Below are positions 24,701 through 36,700 of a DNA stretch of 64,000 bases, piece after piece (position 1 is the first letter of the stretch; the number at the start of each line of letters is the position of its first letter). The notes under the pieces were generated by a model, which saw only the letters and a program-made list of their open reading frames with translations, was not told the origin of the DNA and searched no databases. Both the position numbers and the translations under genes were made by a program. Location of the stretch: positions 4,540,501-4,604,500 of the forward strand of contig JBBELK010000329.1 in the NCBI GenBank assembly GCA_037783545.1, read 5' to 3'. This DNA comes from Henricia sp. BOLD:AAB3569 (lineage: Eukaryota > Echinodermata > Asteroidea > Spinulosida > Echinasteridae).

Positions 24701-27700
24701 GAGCTTTCACCTTGATTCCCCAAACCTGATATGCGAGCATCCCCAGCAGGTCGGGGTACTAGACTAATATACATGTAGGCCTACATACACTATAATACTC
24801 ACAATAACTTAGGGATATCGTGGGGTGTACGCAGATATTGAGAGTATGCATTCCGCTTATTATTATTATTATTATTATGATTTCTTTCTGGTATTCATAC
24901 CAAGGATTCCTCAATAGTGCTCATTGCACTGTCACTCGTAAGCGTGAGGAAACCCATGAAGAATTATAATGATTTTGTATATGATTAGACAATTTTGTAT
25001 CTCATCACAGGAATAGGTGAAAACAGTCATTTAAAAAAACAACAAAAAACATACCAATATCCCTATAACTTATTGCGAGTAGTGTAAGCAAAGCATGGCG
25101 TCATTATTACGTCATCATGTCTTAGACCTATTAAATGTTTAAGCGGAACTTACAGAAACGCCATCAAACTCGGTTTCGGTCAGAAGCGCAAAAAACAACT
25201 CTCTCATTTCGCTATCTTCGTATGTGAAATCCTCCAGGCGCTTCACACTTCCGTCCGAAAACCTGCCGTTGTATAGAGAGAACAAAAACCTAATCAGAAA
25301 TGTACCCATTAATAAAAATCACTCGCGCGTAAATCCCATATAATTCATCAGTTGTTAACGATCATACAAGCCTTTACTATAAATGAGATGGATTTCGCTG
25401 GAGAATCTTGGCAAGTCGCCAAATCAATTTCGCTCAAATAAATGTTGACGCACGCGAAATGACGATACACATTCTTTTGAGATTATTGTATCAGTGCGTT
25501 TCATCACACAGTGAAATTTCAGAAAGGAACTAACGATTTTTTTGACAATATTCTAATACGATGTATTTTGGTATGTATTTTGGCATTCTTGTAATTTGTT
25601 TACTTACGTTAATTTTGCTTTGTCAAAAACTCTGGAGTATACGTTTCTCAAAGAGGACTTAGCGGTGAAAAAAATAAGGTTTTAAAGATATGAGTTGTCT
25701 ATTATAAGGAAAACCAAGTTGCGTCTTAAAGATTGATAACAAGATTGGAAAACTGTTACAAACGGCGTTATCTCCATGTGTGATTGAGGATGTGTATGAT
25801 AAAAACCAACCTGTGTATAAGTCAGCTCAGTACCTCATCTACGTTCCAAGAAAACTATGAAAAACTGTGTTCTTGCTTTCAAGAAATTGTGCGAGGCCAC
25901 CGTCCTGTTTAGGTGGTTCCCTGGCTATACTGCACGGAAACCAAGTCCATAATACCACCGTAGTCAGGGGCCTATACGAACCTATAATGTAGGTTACTAG
26001 TACATGATAAACAATGAGCTCCCTTTATTGCATGTATTCTTTATCGCATGGCTTTCCGTGTGTAATTGAGTTTAAAATAGCGTCTTTTGCTGCATGTAGT
26101 TTAGATTTTGCAATTTTCGTGACTTCGAGGATGAGTTTGAGGATGAGTTTAAGGATGAGTTTGGTGAGGACTTCGCGGATAGCTTCAGGCAGGTTACCCT
26201 GGTAAAAATGTGTCTGCATGCGAATTTATATCAATTTATCTTCAATTTACACCCTTTTCTTCTGTAAAGATATCATCTCCGGTGGAATGATTGCACTGTA
26301 CAATTAGAACCATATCTTCCATTTGAGTGATTTCTTTCTTCAAACGGTTGATTAATTTTTTTGCAAATCCTGTGTACGGTCTATAAAGAAAGTAAATTAT
26401 TGCCGTTTCCCACCTGAGCCCAATTTGATAAAAGAAATTCCGGCCCAATGTGCTCATTATCCCCGCGTCAACGGATGTCAACGTTTCCTAAATTGTGACT
26501 CTTTTTCCCGTATAACCCCGGACCTAGAGCATGCCGCAGGTGCGGTTATATTGCTCGATAGCTTATTGCCAATTTGGGGAAATCAAGCAAATTTTGATTT
26601 TCTCCCCCCAAATTTTCTATGATGGCGTACAAAACATCTCTTATGACTTATGACGTACATTTTTGACGCACACTTAGAGGGTTGATTCATACTGAGCCTT
26701 TTCGCGCGTAAATTCGACGGGCGTCGCTTCGAGAAACTGCGGCGTGGCGGGAATTTGGAATGAAATGATGCACTAAAATTCACAGAATCACAAAAGCACT
26801 TTCCGCTCAAGTTGATTCTGTGATTTTTGTGCATCATTTTCACTCTAAATTCCCTCCACATCGCTTTTTCTCAAAGCGATGCGCGTTAAATTTTACGCGC
26901 GAAAAAGCTCAGTGTGAATGGAATCCACCCAAAGCATGGTGTTTTTGATAGAAAGCTGGGGGGTCCAACAAACGCGCGTCCCAGGGTAAAGACGCGGAAA
27001 ATGGCTTTGAAGCCCTCTAGCTTCTTACAAAATATTTGCAGAATATGTGATATAATGAGGCCCCTTGCATACGCCGCCGCAATTTTCAGACAATTATTTC
27101 CAATACCTTTTCGTTTTGAGCACATGCACAGCCTTATCAAACGCCAACGCAGCCGCCCAGGCCGCGTCATATGCGAACGTCCCAAGGCTATTCCACAGGT
27201 ACCCGCGATTCTCCGTCCAATTCATGCGGTCCAGGTACAGCGACTGGTACTCCGCTGGGGTCTATCACGAATATAAAAAAACAAGAAACTCATTTTATAG
27301 TTTAATGACCCTTAGGCCGTTGACCACCTGCCGAAGAATAAAACCGCATTACGGAGCAATTTAGAGTACAAGCGCGGAAATTACCTTTGTTCAACAAAAA
27401 TGTTACGCGTTTCAAACTTAATGAAAATGCGTACTCTTGGATCAAATACTGGTGGCAATTTCAAAAATTTCAACTTGTAAACATCGACAATTACATTAAA
27501 CGGCTAATACATGCGATTTGAAAAAGGTGAACTATCAAATTTAATAAACTTGGTCTTAATAAGCTTGCTATTTTGCCAATTTTGTACAAATTTGTTGCTG
27601 ACTTTGTTTCCCGAAGGACATTCTAGAAGTTTGCCTTGCGTTTGCTTTAAAGATCCAAAATACATTTTTCGAATAAAAGGTTTCTGTTGGTCCGTTCTCA

Positions 27701-30700
27701 AGTTTTTAAACTCAAATATGAGTGCGGTTTTTGTAAAGTGGTATATTTGCGATTAGTCGCTTTGAGAAAAAAAGCGGCGTGAAGGGAATTTGGTGTAAAT
27801 CGACCCACTGAAAATCACTAAAGAAAATTTTCCGCAGCAAAGGCATGGAGCTGCGTATTTCGTGGCACGAATTTGGCGCGAGCGCATTGCTGACGAGTCT
27901 GTGCCTTTAATTGTGTTTTTTCATTGTGTCGTTTGACTCCAAATTCCTTCCACACCGATTCTTCTCAAAGCGACGTGCGTCAAATTGACCCGCGTAATGT
28001 GCGAAAAGGGCTCGTGTGAATCAAGCCTAACTCAAAAAATTGTACAAAGAATAGTTAATTTTGACCATGTGGAAACATACTGACCATGAGACAATTTAAC
28101 AAACTTTACTGAGCTATATGGCCTTTCACTATCAGATTTTTGTCTGACAGATAATTGTTTAATGTTGTTTGACTTTGTCTGAAGACTTCGTCCACACTAT
28201 CAGACAAGTCTGATTAATAATGATTGATTACTACATTTCTATTGCGCACATGGTTCCATATGAGCATGTTCACATGCGCTGTGCATTATTATGAGTTTAC
28301 AGAAGCTTACAAGTATTTTCCACCTAAACATCGAGATACATACAGTTGAAGTCAGAAGTATAAATGCAACTGTAGGCAACCAAGTGTTAAAACTGGTGTG
28401 CTTACACCATTTTTGTAACAGTCTTTACTAAAGTCGTGATTTTGTGGAATTCCTCACATGCATGCAGTACTTAAAAACATAGCTTGTACACCTTGCAATG
28501 GTTCGGGTAGTCCTGTTTACCATTTTGGGTGATGATGGTAGTGGTGTACATGTATTTATACTTCTGACTTCAACTGTAGGTGGGTGGCGCCATTGGCAGC
28601 CGACAGCCATGCAGAGACACCGAGGAATCCCCTTTTACTCTTCACGAAAAAACACACTGGACCAACGGCTTTACATCCCTACCTTGCTCAAAGGCACAGG
28701 TACCATGGCCGGGTATCGAACCCGCAACCCCAAGTTTTCACCCGAGTATTGCGAGTCAACGACCCAAACCACTCGGCCACGGTACGCCACCCTGATGATG
28801 TTTAATTATTTTGTTCAATCATGTGGCCACTCAAAGGTCACATGTTATCAAACTGTCCATTGATTGGCTATTGTCTGTCTAAACTGAATTTTAGCAGACA
28901 AGTATAATCGTGTCCGACAGTGTCTGATGGTGTTTGACGTGCAGTCCACACTGTCAGATTTTTGTGTGTGACACGACAGACAGATCTGAACTTAGGCGGT
29001 CCAAAAAAAGAAAAACCACAGAAACTAGAAGTCAACCCTAGACAATGCTTACGATTCCTGCTACTGTGGGTTTGTCCGACGTGCTGAGTGGGAGGCTTTC
29101 TGTGGATATGTACTGGACGCCCTCTACGGCCAATCGCAGCTCACGCATCGAGCACGTGATCGTGTCATCCTTCTCCAACCACCATTTGTCAATGTACCAA
29201 CCAATCAGCATCCACACGTAGTCGGGTCCCGTCATGCCCTGCTTGTAGGCCTATGTATAGGAGGAGAGATACCAGACCAGAGACGTTGATTTTGTATGTC
29301 AACAGTCTGGCTGATTTATGTCATTCTCTCCTACGGTGTTGATTCTGTGTCACACCTGCCGTTTGTGCCACATAGGAACAAACATTTAGTCTGTCCATCA
29401 GGACACTAAACGTGTTTACATTTTATAAGATCATTGTTTGAAAACAGTTTTCGCGGAAAGGGTTGAAACGCACGAATATTCTCGCGGCAAAAAAAGATTA
29501 TATACGAGTGTCGAACCCACCTCACACAGAACGCGGCGTGCTTTCCTGGCGTACATATTACCAATGATGATTTTGGCGTCTTGGTTCTGAAAATGAATAG
29601 AATTTACAACATTTTAAAACCACATAAAATGACAGGGGCCAATTTCATAAAGCTGTTTAGCAGAAAGATTTGCTTAATCCACAAATTCGTTAGCTTTATT
29701 TTAAAATGGGTTAATAGTCGTCAGAATTATATCAACTTGTGTTTATAGCAAGAATAGCAGAACATTAGTCAATAATGTAATATACATCACATACGATTTT
29801 GACTGAAAACCCATTTTTATAAAGCAAACAAATTGGGGAGTTTTTCTAAACAGCTTTACAAAATTGGCCCCCATGTGTACTTATAACAAATTACTGTATT
29901 TGCCTTGAAAACTTCCCTACCACGTTAAATCCACAATGACGTAAACGTATGTAGGGAGGTAGGCCCGCTTCAAACGTCACGCTTATGCCGTGTCGAATTA
30001 AATTAAACTTGGCACGGCAGTGGCTTCAAACTTAAACAGCTAGAATACCCCCTTGACGAAAATCCAGCATTTCGGCTTTTTTCGATAGTCCAAACATCCC
30101 TCTTGCCGACGTGGATTTTTTATTTTTTAATTGTCGGTTTTAAGTGGATAAATTGCAAGCAAAAGTGCGCTTTTCGAAAATGAGATTTTCGCGATTTCTG
30201 AAACGCTCATTAGGTATTCATGATATGCGCGTGACCCCGTGACGCAATCCTGAGAAAGAGAAGTCGACACGATTGTTAGCTCCATACGTTTACACGCAAA
30301 AAACTTGGAAAACCGTCTCTGTTAGATGGTGTTTTTTGAAGAATTTTGTTGGTCCAAAAAGCCAGAGATATGCCCAGTAGCTGCGTGATTGTATGTTTTA
30401 CCAGACACTATGAAAAACAAAGAGCAGAAAGATTTTCTTTTCTATTACCAAGCGAGAGAAAAATGAGTCGCTCATTCTATAACTTGTACGGCCGATGTTC
30501 AAACGCGTACGTACGCCCGCACCATGCTGTATACAGACCCGCTGTGAATGCCGTTCGTTCCCGGCCGTGACAAAACATCCTCGGCGTCGCAATGCACCAG
30601 TATTTACTTCAAAAGAGCTTCACTGAGAGCCACAATTTCATCGTTTTTTCACAAAACAGGTAATAGTAGATTGTTGTCATATTACATGAAGTGTTTTTCA

Positions 30701-33700
30701 CGTTTGTATTTTGAATTACAAGGACAAAACAGGCATGATAAACATTCACTTCGTGTATTTTCCATTCAATACTGCACAGACCGTTTTGTATGTTTCTCAG
30801 GATGACGTCAAAACCCTGTTGATAAACAAGCCGAATGACCTCGAGCGTTTGAGAATTTGGGTGAAGAGGGTCGGAACTGCTTTACGTTTTAAGCAAAAGC
30901 CTGTCGATTTTTTGTGAAAAACAAGTTGTGACGGTGTTGTAGACACATACACCTCCATGATAAACAGAAAAACTAAAAAAATGTGGAAGGGGGGATTCTA
31001 GCTGTTTAATTGCAAACTCCCAGTCGAGCTTAAATACATCCAACATGGCGGACGAGTATTGTGCACGTCATGGCGTTGTGCACGTGCGTTTTCCATTCTG
31101 TCCATTGTACGTCGCCATTTTATTGTTTTGATGCACTTGTTTGTTGGTTATTTCTTTACTCACATACGCGCTGCGAGCATGCGCATTCCTAGTTGTGAAC
31201 AAAATTGCGGACCAACTTCGAACTGGAATTAAATTCGACACGGCAGAAGCACGACGTTTGAAGCCGAGCCGTGCATGCCAGTGCCGCACTAAATTGAGTT
31301 AGCACGGCAGACCCTGTCAAGCTAAATTTTTCTGCCGTGCCGAATTCATTTTGCCGAGCAAAATGGCTTCAAACGTCGTGCTTGTGCCGTGTCGAATTTT
31401 AAAAATCAAGTTGAATTTAATTCGACACGGCATAAGCGCGACGTTTGAAGCGGACCTACGATGCACGTAAACGCGAAACGGCTTGAGCAGTGGTCATATC
31501 TTTAGGAGGTCTCAGAGCCCAAGTTCGAATTTTGGTCACGGCAAAAGAGTTATCTTGCCACGAAAGTCACATAAGTTAATTTTTGTTTTCGTCGGTTATA
31601 CGGTTTCCTCAAAGCAACGACCAAGTGCTCAAAGCATTTCGCGTTCACGTTTGCGTTTTACGCGCACCCAAACCTCCGTATTGTATAGGCGTATTATTTA
31701 TTCAGTTATTTGCACCATGGAGGTAGGAAAATGCAACGACGGAGAAATGCATCCCGCGGCCCGAGATGAAAAGACATTGTTCCAGCGCTCCACTCATCTT
31801 AAATAATGCGGCCATAGAATAGATGACATACATACTATACAAAGGAATATACTGTCTGAAATGTACGTTAGGGGACATTCTTAGAATTGCAGTATAAAAT
31901 ACAGTCCTTAAATCTAGCGCTATCAAATCATACAATGTTCGACTACAGATTATTTGCACACCATGAAATTACAAATTGTAGTAAATTCCACCAAGCATTT
32001 GAGATTTCTTTATACACATTAGAGGAGCGTGTCCAGATCACATTCTAACCCCTTATTTTTCCCATGGATGTTGAGATTTTGATGCCGTATCATTTATTGT
32101 ATTTTTCTCATTTACCGTTCTAAAATATCGCGTTCTCAATCCGTATTTTTTAAAAAGATATCGTCAAAAAAAAAACACCGATGTTTCGTAAACTAATTTA
32201 TCTAGTTCCATAAAAACAGTGCAGTGATTACCCCAACCGTTTTGCTTCCACATTCAAACTGAAGATTGCAAATTTTCTGTTTTCTCCAAATGAATATTAT
32301 TTTAAGGAGGTATTTTATGATTATATACCCGAGATTGTTACGTTAAAACAAAATCAATTTTTCTGAACACTCTCCTTTAAATATAGCGCTATCAAAGGAA
32401 AATGTGTTCGATTATAGATTATTTTTACGTAATCTGCATGCCGAGCAAGCGTTTGAGATGTCTTATACACATTACCTATGGTCTACAGACAACATTTTCA
32501 ACAAATATAGGCCGCATATGGGTCTTTCTATAAATTAGGGGTCCAAAAGTGTGACATTTAGTGTCCCCCGTTACACCTGATACGTGTTATTTTTCGTACA
32601 AAAATCATTAAAATGGCTCTTAAACCATTTTGTATTTATTGTACTTTATGTACTCACTCTTTGAGATGGAAAGTATTTAAAGAATGAGTCCTGAATTTAC
32701 AAAAACGAGATGTAAAATGTAACGGGGGACACCAACAGTGGACCCCTAATTTATAGAAAGACGGGATGATTAAAACATTCTATAGGTTGACCAAATAATG
32801 GCGGCCTCTTTCCTGTTGTACATTTACTCGCACAATGCGCGTCTCCATCAAATTTGTCCTTGTGGAAAATACTACTACAGCCACTTCTTTTAAAGGCCCT
32901 GTAGATGATCTGTTTTTGAGCGATTCTGCGAATAAAACCATTATAAATCAAAAGAAAGACATCAACAAACTCATCCGAAGAAATTTCAGCTTTGTCAAAT
33001 GTACCACGTTTAAAAAAAACATGAAAATCCATATGCTTTTTCCTGGTCTTGGCGGCGTGTTTCAAATATTCGTTCTCAGTTGATCGGGTAGTATGTGGCT
33101 TGCGTCATGCACTCTGTGGCGCACATACTGCCTGTGCGCGCGATCCATAAAAATGCATCGAATTGGAAGACGCACACGCAGTACACAGCGCCCATGCATT
33201 TTGGACCGCGTAGATGCGAACCAAAAATAAGTAAATCGTTTGCAAACGATCTAAATAATTTCATCTTTACGGATTATTTTCTGGTAAATTATATCATTTT
33301 GAGCGAAAACCTTTCATTGGGTAGTTGCTATTAATTCAATCTTTCCTTTCAGAACTTTTCCCCTGTAAACTCGTTGATTAATTTTTGGGGTCATTGCAAA
33401 TGATCCACTGGCCTTTAACCTGTGCACGAAGTCTATGACTCATTATAAAAGATTGTTAAGTCTTTAGAAGTGAGAAATGATGCATTTATTCCAAGTGTGG
33501 AATTAAAACTAACACCTTGGTGTTAAATGTTAACACCAGTCTTGGTATCTACATAAGACAACACCACTGGTGTTAATTTAACACCACAGTTTTTGCAGTG
33601 TTTTTACCATCGCATCAACTCTTTCCGTTCATCATATGCCAAGAAAAGAAAAAGTGCATGATTTGCCACAGATTTCTTCTTATGGTCGCAAAAACACGAC

Positions 33701-36700
33701 CTAGCCTGCGCGACTTTTTCCCAGAATGGGTCACAGTATACTCTATAGCGAACGTTTTACACTGCAAAAAATGGGGTGTTAAAATCTACACCACTGGTGT
33801 AAAATTTGATTCTTCGTTGGTATCCATTTTGGGCAAGGATTTGGGTGTTAAGTAACACCAATTGGGGAATCAATATTTTTTAACACCAAGAAGAGTGTTA
33901 AACTTTAACACCTCCATCCGGTGTCAATGTATTCTTCTTGGTGTTTATTTTGGGCAAGAATTTTGGTGTTAATTGACACCTGAATGTGGAATTAAATTGT
34001 GTAACACCTATACAGTTGATTTATTCTTACAGAGTTAGAAGCCGACAGCACCAATTGGTGTGAAATGGGAGAACCACTTTAAAATAAAACACGCTCTGGT
34101 TTTTAATTTAACACCCATGGTGTAAATTAACACCAGCATTTGGTGTTAAAATATTTTAACACTGATCTGTTCGTGGTGGAACAGTAATGAAATTGGCAAA
34201 ATACCATTACTTTCATCATGTTTGTTAATGATTTCTTCACATCCCCGTAAGGAGTAATGATGATATCATAGAAGAAAAAAAATTCAGATAGTCTAGCCAT
34301 AAGTACAACGTGGTGATTACGGGTTTGTATGCTCAAACGCGGTAAAATGATCAGAAACGCCTGTAGCCAATCAAATAGCTGGATTTCCGCGCATGCTCTC
34401 TTAGCATTATTTTGTAACACCAAAACATTTTTTTGGCAGTGAACACGTGACCGACATCCCATAATTTTCTCGAAATCAACCAATGGGATTAGAATACTAA
34501 GCGTCATGCATTGTGATCATGCGCAGTTTATCAAGTTTAACACCATGCAAATTCTACACCAATTTTTCTGCTGTTAATCTATTACACCGGTGTTCGTTTG
34601 ACACAAATGTAACACCCAAAGAATTAAAAAACCTTGGTGTTAGAAATTTAACACCGCATTTTTTGCAGTGTAAACAGAGCATCGTCATGCCTGGGGCAAG
34701 ATGGCGGACATACGCTTTATTCAGTGAGTCACTATGTGTGCAGTCCATTGTTTTTAGATCAGTGATTTTTACCTTTAGGTTCTCTATCTGGTTTTTCGGA
34801 TCCTCGGCGAAGCTTTCCGACGAGATAATGGTGATATTGGCCGCTTTTAGTGATGTCAGCAGGTCGTCAATAGCCTGATGAAAAGAAATATATGCACAGA
34901 GCCGAATTGGAACATTTTACTCACGAAAACCACACGTGAAATTTCATGTTATACGCCATGTTGGCAGCGCAACTGCAGATGCGCAGTAAAATTATACAAC
35001 AGAGACCCGGCCGTGACTCGCGAGGTCGACAGTGGTGTTTTCACAATCCACTGTTCTCTTCAAGGTTAATTAATAGGTCTATAATTACAGTTTTTACTGA
35101 TTCTTGCAAATAACGGCATACATTATCTAAAGAAGAATGTTGGTGAACAAGCCTGCAAATATTTCAATTACATAGACAATGGCTTCAGAAAACCTTTCAA
35201 ATCCACGCGTGTTTTCTGTATTAAGTGAATTATATGGTAAAAATGTGTGTGCGCACACTACTTTTTTAACCACCTTCAGTTGTTAATATGTGAAGTTTGT
35301 TACCATTGCTATCAACATTGAGCAGCTTATTTTTGTTCCGTTTTTTTTAAAACCGAAAATGGACTTTAATTTACCAGTGAAAACACTTCGTGATTTTCAT
35401 GAATAGTGGCGACGCGTTTCCAGCCGAACTCTCGCATCAGGCGAATTCTCGCGGTGTTGAACGCGGCGTCCGGCATGTAGGTGCGGTAGAAAAATGGGTA
35501 TTTTTCCCGGTTCGACAGACCTGGCGAAGCCGCGGACGGAGAAATCTGCGGCAAAGAAAAGAAAGAAGATTTAATCTTGTGGATTTTAATCTTCTCAATT
35601 CAATTTGTAATCTTTTTACCCTAAAAAGGAAGGAAAAATCCTTCGAGATTTATACGTATTAGCCTACCTATATTTCTTTCAACTCTTAAGTTGAATTTTT
35701 AGTCTTAAAAAAAATGTAATTTACAATAAATATAATTTAATGTGCAATGCACTCTACTGCAAAGAACATTGAACTGTTCAATTATTCAGTCTGAAAGACT
35801 GTAATTTCGCTACCTATTGAAGTCTTATTAGTTTTGGGTTTGTGCATTTTAAGAGAGGTTGTATCGAGACTACTGTTGTGCAGCCGCAAAAGTCTGTCAG
35901 AACGCTAAATGAAAACAAATTGCGCTAACATTTCAGTTCATGCTCTTACGCAGTGCATTTTGGGATTTAGGACACTTTTTTGCAACGAGCGGCTGTCTTG
36001 CTTTCAACCTCCATTTTCAACCTCATTTTTCACAATTCTCAAGTGACCCATTTTATTGTGGGGACTGCTTGAGGTCGAGTGCAGTGATGTAACATTTTAT
36101 CTGTCAATTACGTGTATATGACCACCTCTTGTCGCAAGGCCGACTGCACCAGCCTCTGTACTACAAGAGCCGCTGAGGCAGGGTGTGCCACTCTACTTCA
36201 AGTGCCACTGTATAGAGAGGTCAGTGCCTTCAAAGTGCCAATTAATGTTTTTGACCTGTGACGTCATTCGAAAGAGGGGCGTAGCCTGCATAATTAACTT
36301 ACTGCGATCAGGTTCCAGTAGTGGGCGGTGCCAGACATGATTTGGGAGGCGGGGGAACAGGGCGCCCCAAGAATCATCGTTTTGATTGGTTGACGGTAGA
36401 GTTGGTCGAAAAACACACTGGTTGCCAGGCCTGGCTCACACTGTATATACACAGAGAAAATAGCATACAAGTTTATTAAACTGTTATGCCCCCAATTCTT
36501 CACCTTTAAATGGAGGTACAGTATGGTAAGTCCATCATACTATGCTGTTGTTGCTACGTGGTGCACGCCAATGCCTAGCAACCAATAGTCCGGTTGCTTT
36601 ATGCCATTCTCTCCTACCACAAACACGGTATATATTGATTCAGTACTTTACACCTGCCGCGTGTACCAGATAACATTATACATAGCAACAAAACTTTAGT

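Larger units (their letters stand above)
29962..31456. mobile_element. 1.5-kb element with GGYCCGCTTCAAACGTC ends, host of a nested element
   Basis: The terminal inverted repeats (CCGCTTCAAACGTC...GCTTATGCCGTGTCGAATT) are flanked by TA. Further subterminal copies of the TTCGACACGGCA word lie at about 31220, 31360 and 31420. A second element (30036-31005) is inserted inside it. Confidence 0.75.

Noticed and set aside
24428-24715. 95-codon plus-strand frame
   Set aside because: It lies wholly inside the 23914-24766 non-autonomous element, with no domain and no family resemblance.
34127-34507. 126-codon minus-strand frame
   Set aside because: It lies inside the CACTGCAAAAAA-ended element. Its composition is not protein-like and no transposase motif is visible.
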